Of a stretch of 64,000 bases of DNA, positions 50,271-58,666 are shown piece by piece. The translations under genes were made by a program, and so were the position numbers. Numbering within the stretch: position 1 is the stretch's first letter; each line of letters starts with the position of its first letter. The notes under the pieces were generated by a model. That model worked only from the letters and a program-made list of their open reading frames with translations. It did not search any database and was not told the origin of the DNA. The stretch is from CADEED01 sp036677145 (lineage in GTDB: Bacteria; Pseudomonadota; Gammaproteobacteria; Steroidobacterales; Steroidobacteraceae), in NCBI GenBank assembly GCA_036677145.1, contig JAKFFF010000009.1, positions 35,439 through 99,438 of the forward strand, read 5' to 3'.

Positions 50271-50648
50271 CTAGCGGCGGCGGACACCAGGACGCACCGC
50301 GGTGCGCGCCGTATCGCCGGTGGAGGCATCGCGGCCGGCGTCCTTGTCCGCGTCGATCACCGGCCCGGCGTTGACGAGCACGGCGCTCACGAGCTTGTTG
50401 AGGCGCGTGCAATAGGCGGCCACTTCGGGTGTCGCCTGGTCCTGGTAACTTTCGAGTGCGAGCGCGATGTCATGCAGTCGCCGCTCGATGCGCGTGTCCA
50501 TCTTGAGCGAGTGGGTGACGCAGGCGCTCACACATGCCGTGATCTCGGCATCGAGCGCACCAATCTGCGTGCCGGCGATATCCAGGCCGCGCATTTCCGG
50601 CGGGCAGCCCGCTTTCAGATGTTCGCGCCACATTTGCGACAATTGCAT
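50271..50648 (-). CDS. Hypothetical protein
   Basis: A 125-residue predicted protein with no family that I recognise. It has no signal peptide or membrane helix. The middle (ALDAEITACVSACVTHSLKMDTRIERRLHD) looks helical, with three or four cysteines, and the last 25 residues are Asp/Thr/Arg-rich and probably disordered. It converges with msrB, 11 bases away. Coding is supported by length and lack of a better frame, but it could be spurious. Confidence 0.55.
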   Translation of the reverse strand: MQLSQMWREHLKAGCPPEMRGLDIAGTQIGALDAEITACVSACVTHSLKMDTRIERRLHDIALALESYQDQATPEVAAYCTRLNKLVSAVLVNAGPVIDADKDAGRDASTGDTARTAVRPGVRRR

Positions 50649-50930
50649 CGCTTTTCGCCTCCCCGGACGTCAGCGCGTGAAACTACCCCAATTTTTTCTC
50701 ACAGTCCTGCGCAATTTTCCGCATCACCCGCCGGTCTGTTTCGATGCCACTCGTGGCGCACTGCCCACAAGAACAACGCTGAACCCATGTGTCGACCCGT
50801 AACTGTTTGATTGGGCTGGAACCGCCTAACTGCATCGCGCGTTGCAAACAAGCACACGCGGGAAACAGGGCCGCCGCGCCGCCGCAACCTGACAAACATC
50901 CCGGAATTCGGCTCACGAACGGAGAATTCG

Positions 50931-51422
50931 ATGACCACGCTCGCCCGCTTCACCGCCCTGTATCTCAACCTCGGGCGCGTTTTTGAATCAATCCAATCGC
51001 CATTGCTGCTCGGCACGCGGCTGTGGGTGAGCTGGCAATTCCTGATCGCGGGCTGGCTCAAGCTCACAACCTGGGACACGACACTCGAGCTGTTCCGCAG
51101 CGAATACCAGGTGCCATTGCTGCCGCCCACCGTGGCCGCCGTGGCCGGCACTTTCGGCGAATTGTTCTTCCCCCTGCTGATCGTGCTCGGCCTGTTCACA
51201 CGGATCGGCGCGCTCGGGCTGTTTGCGGTCAACGTCATGGCGTTGATCTCCTACTGGCACGTGATCGGCGGCGACGGTTTCGAAGCGGCCCGCGGCCAGC
51301 ACCATCTCTGGGGTCTGATGCTGCTCGTGCTGGTGGCGTTCGGGGCGGGTCGCTTCTCGCTCGACGCCTGGCTCGAGAAGCGCGCCGCCAGACTAGCTAC
51401 CGGCGCTGTAAGCGCGCGCTGA
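50931..51422 (+). CDS. DoxX-family membrane protein
   Basis: A 163-residue protein with four membrane helices of the DoxX family. The motifs are GTRLWVSWQFLIAGWLKL, AAVAGTFGELFFPLLIVLGLFTR and HLWGLMLLVLVAFGAGRFSLD. DoxX proteins are associated with redox or quinone functions, often without defined chemistry. The ATG at 50931 is preceded by ACGGAGAA. The 282 bases upstream hold no gene that I can support. A TlpA-like gene follows after 58 bases. Confidence 0.88.
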   Translation: MTTLARFTALYLNLGRVFESIQSPLLLGTRLWVSWQFLIAGWLKLTTWDTTLELFRSEYQVPLLPPTVAAVAGTFGELFFPLLIVLGLFTRIGALGLFAVNVMALISYWHVIGGDGFEAARGQHHLWGLMLLVLVAFGAGRFSLDAWLEKRAARLATGAVSAR

Positions 51423-51480
51423 CATCGGATCGATCTCGTGGCGCCAACCGGGCGGCCGCGGCGATGCCAGAATTCCCGGC

Positions 51481-52290
51481 ATGGAAATCGCCACGCCGAT
51501 ACTGCTGACGGTTGCCTGCGCGGTCGCGCTGATCCTCGCCGGGACGATCTCGTTGCGCGGCGCGGGCCCCGCATCGCGCGGCGTGCGCGCGCTCGCCTGG
51601 ACGTCGGCATTCGTGGGTTACGCCACGATCGGCGTCATCGCGCTCGCCTATTTCACCGGCCGGTTCGGCGCCCAGCATCTGTGGTTTCGCGCGCCGGCGT
51701 TTTATGTGTGTGCCGCCATTCTCCTGGCGGGAATCGCGTGGTGGTTCACGCGGCCGCTGCCGCCGCGGATTCGATACGGTCTCCCAGTGGCCGCTCTCGC
51801 GCTGCTGGGCTTCGCGGCGCTGCTGCTGCGCCTCGATGGCCGGTCCGCGCCGCTGGCGATGCTGATGCCCACCATGAGCGCCGCCGCGCCCGACCTCACC
51901 TACTTCGACAGCGCCGGCAAACTGCGCAAGTTGTCGGAGCTGCAGGGCAACGTGGTGTTGCTCAATTTCTGGGCGACTTGGTGCTCGCCGTGCCGGAAGG
52001 AAATGCCGCTGCTGTCGAAAACGCAGCGCGAGCACGCGCACGATGGATTCGTCGTGTTGTACGTGTCACTCGAGGAGCCCGCGGTGCTCGAGCCATTCCT
52101 GGCGACGAATCGTTTCGACGGCATCCAGGGCCGGCTCGACCGCGCGCCGGATTTCTACGACGCGGGCAAGTTCTATCCACTCAGCTACCTGATCGGCCGC
52201 GACGGCAAGGTCGCGGAGCGCTGGAGCGGCCGGCCGGACGAAGACTGGCTGGCGGCGATCGTCAGCAAGGAATTGCAGGCGCCGCGCTGA
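51481..52290 (+). CDS. TlpA/ResA-like thioredoxin with N-terminal membrane domain
   Basis: A 269-residue protein. Residues 1-118 contain four predicted membrane helices (for example IGVIALAYFTG and VAALALLGFAALLL). Residues 135-265 form a thioredoxin fold with the redox motif Trp-Cys168-Ser-Pro-Cys171 (NFWATWCSPCRKEMPLL) and a cis-Pro region YPLSYLIGRDG. The redox domain probably faces the periplasm. Fusion of a four-helix membrane part to a TlpA domain is less common than a single anchor. It may work with the adjacent DoxX protein. Confidence 0.87.
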   Translation: MEIATPILLTVACAVALILAGTISLRGAGPASRGVRALAWTSAFVGYATIGVIALAYFTGRFGAQHLWFRAPAFYVCAAILLAGIAWWFTRPLPPRIRYGLPVAALALLGFAALLLRLDGRSAPLAMLMPTMSAAAPDLTYFDSAGKLRKLSELQGNVVLLNFWATWCSPCRKEMPLLSKTQREHAHDGFVVLYVSLEEPAVLEPFLATNRFDGIQGRLDRAPDFYDAGKFYPLSYLIGRDGKVAERWSGRPDEDWLAAIVSKELQAPR

Positions 52291-52292
52291 AG

Positions 52293-52347
52293 CGGATCAG
52301 CCGGTGCCGGATCAGCCGGTGCCGGGTGAGAAAACACTGAGTTGGCA
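52293..52347 (+). repeat. Tandem 15-bp duplication fused to a dispersed repeat copy
   Basis: CGGATCAGCCGGTGC occurs twice head to tail (52293-52307, 52308-52322). The second copy runs into GGTGCCGGGTGAGAAAACAC (from 52318), which matches the arm of the 41246-41327 inverted repeat with two differences over about 30 bases. It lies between the convergent TlpA-like and GFA genes. Confidence 0.75.
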
Positions 52348-52349
52348 AT

Positions 52350-52763
52350 CTACAAATGCCGGACCTCGTCCGGCACGTCCCACCAGGCGTTGTCGCGCCC
52401 ATTGGAGTAACGCAAGGGCGCGTCGATCAGCTCGCGGGGATCGAGGTCGTCGAGGCAGTTCAACTTGACGGACACATACGCGCCGCCTATCTGTTCGACG
52501 AACCCGCGCTCGAAGGAACGCACGCCGCAATTGCGGCAGAACAGGTGTTCGCCCTGCATCGAGCCGAACTTGTAGTTGGACAGCGCCTCTTCGCCCGACA
52601 ACAGCCGGAAGGCCTCGGGTTTGATGAGGACGCTCCAATTGCGGGTCTTGGTGCAGATCGAGCAATTGCATTTGCTGGTGCCCTGCGCGAGATCGAGGTC
52701 GCATTCGTAGCGAACCGCACCGCAATGACAACTGCCGTGGTAGGTTTTGAGCATGCCCCGCAT
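52350..52763 (-). CDS. GFA-family (CENP-V/formaldehyde-activating type) zinc protein
   Basis: A 137-residue protein of the GFA family. The zinc ligands are in GSCHCGAVRYE (Cys12, Cys14), KCNCSICTK (Cys32, Cys34, Cys37) and LFCRNCGVRSF (Cys76, Cys79). The family includes enzymes claimed to promote glutathione-formaldehyde condensation, but most members are uncharacterised. The start may be the internal ATG at 52754. No formaldehyde dehydrogenase lies nearby. Confidence 0.9.
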   Translation of the reverse strand: MRGMLKTYHGSCHCGAVRYECDLDLAQGTSKCNCSICTKTRNWSVLIKPEAFRLLSGEEALSNYKFGSMQGEHLFCRNCGVRSFERGFVEQIGGAYVSVKLNCLDDLDPRELIDAPLRYSNGRDNAWWDVPDEVRHL

Positions 52764-52799
52764 TCAACACAAACTTCCTGCCGTTGAGAAGTCATTCTC

Positions 52800-53273
52800 A
52801 TGAATAACCCGCCGGCGCACCGCAGCGCGATTTCCCTCGTGTTCGGCATCGTGTTCCTGGCCGTCGGCCTGCTCACCGTCTTCGGCAGTTGGCGCGGCTA
52901 TCAGCTCGATAACCGGATCCTCGAGCATGGCGTGCGCGCGCCCGGTCAGATCACGAAAAAGGTCGTGGCCGCGGCCGCGGACGGCACCAACGAATACGGC
53001 GTCGACTACTGGTTCACGCTGCCGGAAGGGGAGCGCATCGAAGCACACGGCGGTGTCCCGAAATCGCTCTGGGATGGCCTGCGTGAAGGCGACACGCTCG
53101 AGATCGCGTATTCGCCGGAATATCCGCGGCGCAACTTCCCGGTCGGCGGCGGCGTGGCCTCGCTCGGCATCACCATGTTCGTCGGCACCTTTGGCGCCGT
53201 TTTCGCGGCGCTCGGTGGACTGCTCATCGGCGGCTACGTACGGGCGGGACGCAGCGCGGCGCGCTCAGGATGA
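52800..53273 (+). CDS. DUF3592-domain membrane protein
   Basis: A 157-residue protein with two membrane helices (SLVFGIVFLAVGLLTVFGSW and GITMFVGTFGAVFAALGGLLIGGYV) flanking an extracytoplasmic beta-rich domain (ITKKVVAAAADGTNEYGVDYWFT). The domain layout is that of DUF3592, which has no known function. It is divergent from the GFA gene with 36 bases between starts. Confidence 0.8.
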   Translation: MNNPPAHRSAISLVFGIVFLAVGLLTVFGSWRGYQLDNRILEHGVRAPGQITKKVVAAAADGTNEYGVDYWFTLPEGERIEAHGGVPKSLWDGLREGDTLEIAYSPEYPRRNFPVGGGVASLGITMFVGTFGAVFAALGGLLIGGYVRAGRSAARSG

Positions 53274-53530
53274 GCGACGCGGCGCATTCCGCGACGCGGC
53301 GCCACGGCCGCGCGAGTCGCGCAACCGCGGGCGGCTGCTCGCGCGCAATCCGCGGCGCGTCGCGGCACACCATGCGCCGGCGCGGCCACGTCCCGCGCCA
53401 TTGACGATCGGAACTCGCGAAGCGGGCCGTGCCCCGGTCGGATGCTGGCCGCGGAATCTGCATAGTGCGGTGGCGTGGCTTTGCGCGATTGACATGAAAA
53501 CGACCCCGGAATCCTTTAGTTAGTTAGCCA
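53274..53530. other. Gene-free stretch between the DUF3592 gene and the GGDEF/EAL gene
   Basis: About 257 bases between convergent genes. Short open frames occur on both strands, rich in Arg and Ala as expected of noncoding GC-rich DNA. I see no terminator hairpin with a T-run, no repeat copy and no RNA gene. Confidence 0.4.
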
Positions 53531-55891
53531 TCAGGCGGCGAGTGCGAGCCGCGCCGGCCGTGCGATCACGAAACCCTGAACGTAGTCGACACCCATCCTG
53601 CGGGCCGCCTCGAGCGCCGTGCTGTCTTCGACCTGCTCGGCGATGATCTTGAAGTTGAGCGTGCGCGCCAGCTTGATCATGGCGGTCACCATCGTCTGGC
53701 TGACGGAGTCGCGCGCGAGATTGCGGATGAACGAGCCGTCGAGCTTCAGGTAGTCGAGCGGCATGTTTTTGATACTCGAGAACGACCCGACACCCGAACC
53801 GAAGTCGTCGATGGCGAACTTGCAGCCCATGCCATGCAGCACTTCGACGAAGCGGCGCGCATGTTCGAGGTTGCCGACGACCGCGCTTTCGGCGATCTCG
53901 AAGCAGATCTGGTCCGGCGCGACGCCGGTCTGATCGAAGGTCTCGACCACGAACTCCAGGAACAGGGAATCACCGAGCGTCTGCCCGGAGATGTTGATCG
54001 CCACGCTGCGTTCGCGCGCGAGCTGGAATGCGTTCCTGGAAAGCGCCGACAGCGTGGTCTGCACCACCCAGCGGTCGATCGACGCCATCAGGCGGTAACG
54101 CTCCGCCGCGTGCACGAATTCACCGGGCTGAATTTCCGCGCCCGATTCATCGAGCATGCGCAGCAGCACTTCCATCGAAGGCCCGTGCGAATCGGCGCCG
54201 TACGCGGAAACGATGGGCTGGTAATACAGCGTGAAACGCTCCTCCTTGAGCGCCGACTGCAGCTTCTGCAGCCACTCGATTTCGCCGGTGCTGCGCGCCA
54301 GCGCCTCGTCGCGCGCCGAGTACACCGACACGCGGCCAGCGCCTTCCTTCTTCGCTACGTAACAGGCGGAATCCGCCGCGGCCAGCAATTGCTCCACCGA
54401 ACCCGCCTCGCGGCCGATCTCGATCAAGCCGATGGACACACCGATGTTGAACACGCGGTCGTGCCACACGAAGCGATACGCCGCGATCGAGCGGCATACG
54501 TCGTCGGCTATCTGGCGCGCCTTGTCGAGCGGACAACCCACCAGCAGCATGCCGAACTCGTCGCCGCCGAGGCGCGCAACGGTGTCCGAATCGCGCACCG
54601 CTTCGCGCAGCAGCTTGGCCACTTCTCTCAACATGGAATCGCCGGCGAGATGCCCGCTGGTGTCGTTCACGATCTTGAAGCGATCGAGATCGAGGTAACA
54701 CAACATGTGTGTGCCCTCGCCGCGGCGCGCGGTTTCGGCGGCCTCGCCCAGCCGGCGCTCGAACTCGCGCCGGTTCACGAGGCCCGTGAGCGCGTCGTGT
54801 GTCGCCTGGTAGGACATCTGCCGATGGAGGCCGCGCAATTCGGTGACGTCGTGCAGCAAAACGACCGCGCCGACGAGTTGATCGTCCACGCGCAGCGGAG
54901 AGGCCGCCAGCTCGATCGCGCGTTCTTCGCCCGCGGCCTTGCCCAGCAACACGGCGCGGCGCGACAAGGTATGCGGATTACCGTTGCTGTCGCCAACCGC
55001 TTCGCGGATCGGATCGGCGAGCAACTTGCGGTCGTTCTCGTCGACGAGACCCACGACCTCTTCGAGCGGCCTGCCCTGCGCCTGGAGCGTCACGATGCCG
55101 AGCAGTTTCTCGGCCGCCGGGTTCATGAACACGAGCCGACCTTCCAGGTCGGTGGTCACGATCGCCTCGGCGAGCGATTCGAGCGCGGCCACCTGCAACG
55201 GCGGCGGCGGTGGCGGCAGCGGCGGCGCGACCAGCGCGGCGCGCGCGGCGGTTTCCTTCTCGTCGAGCTTGCCGCTGGCGAGCGCGCGCAGCTTCCTGGT
55301 GGGAATCACTTCGACGCCGGTCACGAGCAGCGCGGGCTGCCCTTCGAAATCGATCAGCGCGGTAGTTAGTTCGAGCAGGCTGACCTGGCCCTGCAGTCCG
55401 ACGATCTCCACTTCGAAACGTTCGGGGCCGTGCGCGCCCGACAGCCGGCGCCGCAGGTTGCCGGCGACCAGGTCCGCGTACTCCGGCGCGACGAGCTCCG
55501 CGAGCGTGCGATCGATGAGATTCACCCGTTCGGCGCCGACGAAACTCGCGAACTGGCTGTTCGCGTAGAGGATCACGTCGCGATGCACGAGCACCGCCTC
55601 GTGGATGCGCTCGCCGAGTTCGGTGAAGAGTTTCGGGCCGGACTTTTCGCGGCCGGAAACACGTGCGGCGCGCTGCAGCAGTTGATTCACGGACAGGCCG
55701 AGGGCCTGCACATCGAGCTGCTCCTGGCTGATGTCGATGCTCTGCGGCAGGCGCTCGCCGCTCACCGCGCGCTGCACATCGAGCGACAACTCGGAGACCG
55801 CCCGCAAATCGCGCCGCTGAAACATGAACAGCACGAAGAGCAGCGTCGCGACGAGTGCGAGCAGCACGCAGATCAGTCCCAGAATCGACAT
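53531..55891 (-). CDS. PAS-GGDEF-EAL cyclic-di-GMP signalling protein
   Basis: A 786-residue protein. One N-terminal membrane helix (about 4-24) is followed by two PAS domains (about 95-195 and 235-355). The GGDEF domain has an intact active site Gly-Gly-Asp-Glu-Phe at 442-446, with an inhibitory site Arg433-x-x-Asp436. The EAL domain has Glu574-Val-Leu (MEVLLRM) in place of Glu-Ala-Leu and keeps IDDFGSGVGSF. A dual diguanylate cyclase and phosphodiesterase is possible. There is no periplasmic loop of any size, so signals are probably cytoplasmic. Confidence 0.92.
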   Translation of the reverse strand: MSILGLICVLLALVATLLFVLFMFQRRDLRAVSELSLDVQRAVSGERLPQSIDISQEQLDVQALGLSVNQLLQRAARVSGREKSGPKLFTELGERIHEAVLVHRDVILYANSQFASFVGAERVNLIDRTLAELVAPEYADLVAGNLRRRLSGAHGPERFEVEIVGLQGQVSLLELTTALIDFEGQPALLVTGVEVIPTRKLRALASGKLDEKETAARAALVAPPLPPPPPPLQVAALESLAEAIVTTDLEGRLVFMNPAAEKLLGIVTLQAQGRPLEEVVGLVDENDRKLLADPIREAVGDSNGNPHTLSRRAVLLGKAAGEERAIELAASPLRVDDQLVGAVVLLHDVTELRGLHRQMSYQATHDALTGLVNRREFERRLGEAAETARRGEGTHMLCYLDLDRFKIVNDTSGHLAGDSMLREVAKLLREAVRDSDTVARLGGDEFGMLLVGCPLDKARQIADDVCRSIAAYRFVWHDRVFNIGVSIGLIEIGREAGSVEQLLAAADSACYVAKKEGAGRVSVYSARDEALARSTGEIEWLQKLQSALKEERFTLYYQPIVSAYGADSHGPSMEVLLRMLDESGAEIQPGEFVHAAERYRLMASIDRWVVQTTLSALSRNAFQLARERSVAINISGQTLGDSLFLEFVVETFDQTGVAPDQICFEIAESAVVGNLEHARRFVEVLHGMGCKFAIDDFGSGVGSFSSIKNMPLDYLKLDGSFIRNLARDSVSQTMVTAMIKLARTLNFKIIAEQVEDSTALEAARRMGVDYVQGFVIARPARLALAA

Positions 55892-56096
55892 CCCCGATAT
55901 GCCCTGTTGTTATTAGTGCGGTGTCTTGTGCAGGGCATCCGTGCCCGCCCGGAAGAGTATCCGAGCGAGTGCAATCACCCATGCGACATTAACCATAAAA
56001 ATAAGCGTTGTGCCGACTGGTTCACCGACGAAAGGCCACCCTTCCGGGTCGCACTTTGGGGCAGAATAAGTAGCATCCCAAGTTACGGAGAAAGTC

Positions 56097-56747
56097 ATGC
56101 AGACTGAGTTCGCGCGCGCCCAGATGATCACGCAGCAAGTACGTGCGTGGGACGTGCTCGACGAACGCGTGCTCGAGGCCTTCCGCATCACTCCGCGAGA
56201 ACTGTTCGTGCCGGAACGTTACGCCGGGATCGCATTCGCGGACGCCGAAATTCCACTGCGCGCCGGGCAACACATGCTGGCGCCGAAAGTCGTCGGGCGC
56301 CTCCTGCAGGCCCTCGACGCTCAGCCGGGAATGCGCGCGCTGGTCGTGGGCGCGGGCACCGGCTTCGTCCCGGCCTGCCTCTCGGCCATGGGTGCGAGCG
56401 TACGCGCGGTCGAAATCGACGCGGACCTCGCCACCGCTGCGCGCGGCAATCTCAAGCGCGCGGGCTTCGGACAGGTCGACGTGGTGACAGGTGACATCTT
56501 TCACTTGGATTTCGGCACCGGCTACGCGCTAATCGCGGTGTGCGGCTCGCTGCCGTTGTATGACGAACGTTTTGCTCGCGCGGTATCCGTGGGTGGCAAG
56601 GCCTTCGTCGTCGTCGGCGCCGGGCAGCCACAGGAGGCCTTGTTGATTACCAGAACCGCGGAAAATGCCTGGACCAGCACCGGCTTGTTCGAGACGTCGA
56701 TCGACGCGCTCGACAATGCCGCGCGCCCCGAGCCTTTCCAGTTTTGA
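56097..56747 (+). CDS. pcm: Protein-L-isoaspartate O-methyltransferase family protein
   Basis: A 216-residue SAM-dependent methyltransferase that repairs isoaspartyl residues. The N-terminus (ARAQMITQQVRAWDVLDERVL, PRELFVPERYAGIAFADAEIP) and motif I (ALVVGAGTGFVPACLSAMG) match the family. The usual post-motif segment with the catalytic Ser/Thr around MLAPKV is present. Members next to tolC are frequent in proteobacteria. CGGAGAAAG precedes the start. Confidence 0.9.
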   Translation: MQTEFARAQMITQQVRAWDVLDERVLEAFRITPRELFVPERYAGIAFADAEIPLRAGQHMLAPKVVGRLLQALDAQPGMRALVVGAGTGFVPACLSAMGASVRAVEIDADLATAARGNLKRAGFGQVDVVTGDIFHLDFGTGYALIAVCGSLPLYDERFARAVSVGGKAFVVVGAGQPQEALLITRTAENAWTSTGLFETSIDALDNAARPEPFQF

Positions 56748-56760
56748 GGATGCCCCGGGA

Positions 56761-57081
56761 ATGATTCGCGAATTGCCGGTCGAGGAACTCAAGGCACGGC
56801 GCGACCGTGGCGAGAAGCCACTGGTCATCGACGTGCGCGAAGAATGGGAATTGCAACTTGCGAGCATCCCCGACGTCGTACATGTGCCCATGAACCAACT
56901 GCCGGCACGCCTGGGAGAATTCGCGCGCGATGCCGAGACAGTTGTCATGTGCCACGCCGGTGGAAGATCACTGCGGGTTGCCCATTACCTGGTCAACCAG
57001 GGGTTCACGAACGTCGCCAACCTCTCCGGCGGAATTTCCGCGTGGAGTCAGGTGGTTGATGCAACCGTCCCCCAGTATTGA
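56761..57081 (+). CDS. Single-domain rhodanese (sulfurtransferase)
   Basis: A 106-residue rhodanese domain. The active-site loop is VVMCHAGGRS, with the catalytic Cys of the C-x-x-G-x-R form. VIDVREEWEL is the N-terminal motif. I take the ATG at 56761, 13 bases after pcm, as start. The pcm-rhodanese-tolC order recurs in many proteobacteria; the sulfur acceptor is not known. Confidence 0.9.
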   Translation: MIRELPVEELKARRDRGEKPLVIDVREEWELQLASIPDVVHVPMNQLPARLGEFARDAETVVMCHAGGRSLRVAHYLVNQGFTNVANLSGGISAWSQVVDATVPQY

Positions 57082-57136
57082 ATCGTCTAAGGGCTTCGTC
57101 AGACTTAGCCAACCATATCAGCAGCCCGGCGGCAGG

Positions 57137-57145
57137 TGATATAGT
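57137..57145 (+). promoter_or_regulatory. Extended -10 promoter upstream of tolC
   Basis: TGATATAGT reads as TGn followed by TATAGT, five of six matches to the -10 consensus. No good -35 lies 16-18 bases upstream, as is usual for extended -10 promoters. A start near 57152 leaves a 24-base leader containing AGAGGA before the ATG. Confidence 0.5.
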
Positions 57146-57175
57146 GAACTACAACACTAAAGAGGATTCTTATTA

Positions 57176-58642
57176 ATGCGTCGTTTACTCGCCCTGGGCA
57201 TGGGATGCCTCATCTCCGCCACCGCTTCGAGCGAAGACCTCATCACAATATTCGACCAGGCCGTGGTCAACGATCCATTGGTCAGGGAGGCGGAATACAC
57301 GCGCAAGGCAACGCGCGAAGCGCGCCCGCAGGCATGGGCGGCCTATCTGCCGCAGCTCGGCGGTCGTTGGACGAAGACCAAGGAAGAAAGCTCGCAGAAC
57401 AGCCTTTTTCCGCGTCTCGTTGAAACGGATCCGGACGATCCGACCTCACCGCTCATCATCCAGCAGCAGGCGCAGGTCGGTTCATCCGAACCGGAAAGCA
57501 CCAGCTGGGGTCTGCAGCTCAGCCAGAGCATCTTCAACTGGGGCCAGCTCGTAGGCCTCAAACAGGCAACCAAGATCGCCGCGCAGGCCGATGCGGACTA
57601 CGGTGTCGCGCAACAGGATCTGGCCATCCGCGTGTCCACCCGTTATTTCGACGTGCTCGCCGCGCAGGACAACGTGCAGGCGCAGCAGGCGTCACTGGAT
57701 GCGATCTCGCGCCAGCTCGAACAGGCGGACAAGCGCTTCGAAGTCGGCCTGATCGCGATCACTGACGTGCAGGAAGCCCGCGCCGCGCGCGACACCGCCG
57801 CCGCGGACCTCATCGCCTCCAAGCGCCAGCTCGCGACCTCGCAGGAATTGCTGCGCGAGATCACGGACCTGCAGTACGCCGTGCTCGCGACGCCGCGCCC
57901 CACGATGCCGCTGCAGGTGCCCGAACCCGCGGATCCGCAGAAATGGGTCGAGGCATCGATGGAGCAGAATCTCTCGCTGACTTCGAGCCGCCTCGGCGCG
58001 GACATCGCGCGCGACGACGTGCGGGTGCAATTCGGCGGTCATCTGCCGCAGGTCGACCTCGTCGTGGGCAGATCGCATTTCGAAACCGATGACATCCAGA
58101 CTTTCGATCCGGTTCCGGGGCGCGGCTTCGCGGGCGGCTCGGCGCCGTCGAACGCCACGGGTGACACGGACAAGTCCATCCAGCTGCAGGTCACGGTGCC
58201 GATCTGGTCGAGCGGTTTCACGCACTCGCGCGTGAAGCAGTCCTCGTATCGCTGGCAGGCCGCGAAGCAGCGACTCGAGCGCGTCTCGCGCGAAACCGAG
58301 CGTACCTCGCGTGATGCCTATCTCGGTGTCGTGTCGGAAATCTCGCGCGTGCAAGCGCTCAAGCAGGCGCTCGAATCTTCGGCGACGGCATTGCGCGCGA
58401 CCGAGGCGGGTTACGACGTCGGCACGCGCACCGCGGTCGACGTACTCGCGGCGCGCCAGAACCTGGTGCAGTCGCAGACCGCATATTCGCGCAGCCGTTA
58501 TGACTACGTGCTCAACGTGCTGCGTCTCAAGCAGGCCGCCGGCATCCTCGATCGCAAGGCGCTCGAGGACGTGAACGCGTGGCTCGAGAATCCCCCGCCG
58601 CCGGCCAATCCACCGACCGTTCCGGCGCAGCCGCAGCAGTAG
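57176..58642 (+). CDS. tolC: TolC-family outer-membrane channel protein
   Basis: A 488-residue outer-membrane efflux protein with a signal peptide (about residues 1-19). Two OEP repeats with long coiled-coil helices are visible (YGVAQQDLAIRVSTRYFDVL, ALESSATALRATEAGYDVGTRTAVDVLAARQ). The second repeat keeps the typical GTRTAVDVL motif. The C-terminus is Pro/Gln-rich. It can serve type I secretion and tripartite efflux; the partner pumps are not in this window. It is preceded by pcm and the rhodanese gene, and converges with waaA. Confidence 0.95.
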   Translation: MRRLLALGMGCLISATASSEDLITIFDQAVVNDPLVREAEYTRKATREARPQAWAAYLPQLGGRWTKTKEESSQNSLFPRLVETDPDDPTSPLIIQQQAQVGSSEPESTSWGLQLSQSIFNWGQLVGLKQATKIAAQADADYGVAQQDLAIRVSTRYFDVLAAQDNVQAQQASLDAISRQLEQADKRFEVGLIAITDVQEARAARDTAAADLIASKRQLATSQELLREITDLQYAVLATPRPTMPLQVPEPADPQKWVEASMEQNLSLTSSRLGADIARDDVRVQFGGHLPQVDLVVGRSHFETDDIQTFDPVPGRGFAGGSAPSNATGDTDKSIQLQVTVPIWSSGFTHSRVKQSSYRWQAAKQRLERVSRETERTSRDAYLGVVSEISRVQALKQALESSATALRATEAGYDVGTRTAVDVLAARQNLVQSQTAYSRSRYDYVLNVLRLKQAAGILDRKALEDVNAWLENPPPPANPPTVPAQPQQ

Positions 58643-58666
58643 TTAGCCGAGCTGCACGCGAGCCCC

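Noticed and set aside
53834..55369. A 511-codon plus-strand open frame
   Set aside because: Antisense shadow of the GGDEF/EAL gene, which has all expected motifs.
55913..56191. A 92-codon minus-strand frame between the GGDEF/EAL gene and pcm
   Set aside because: It overlaps the start of pcm. Only a hydrophobic stretch near its end is protein-like; there is no ribosome-binding site and no family.
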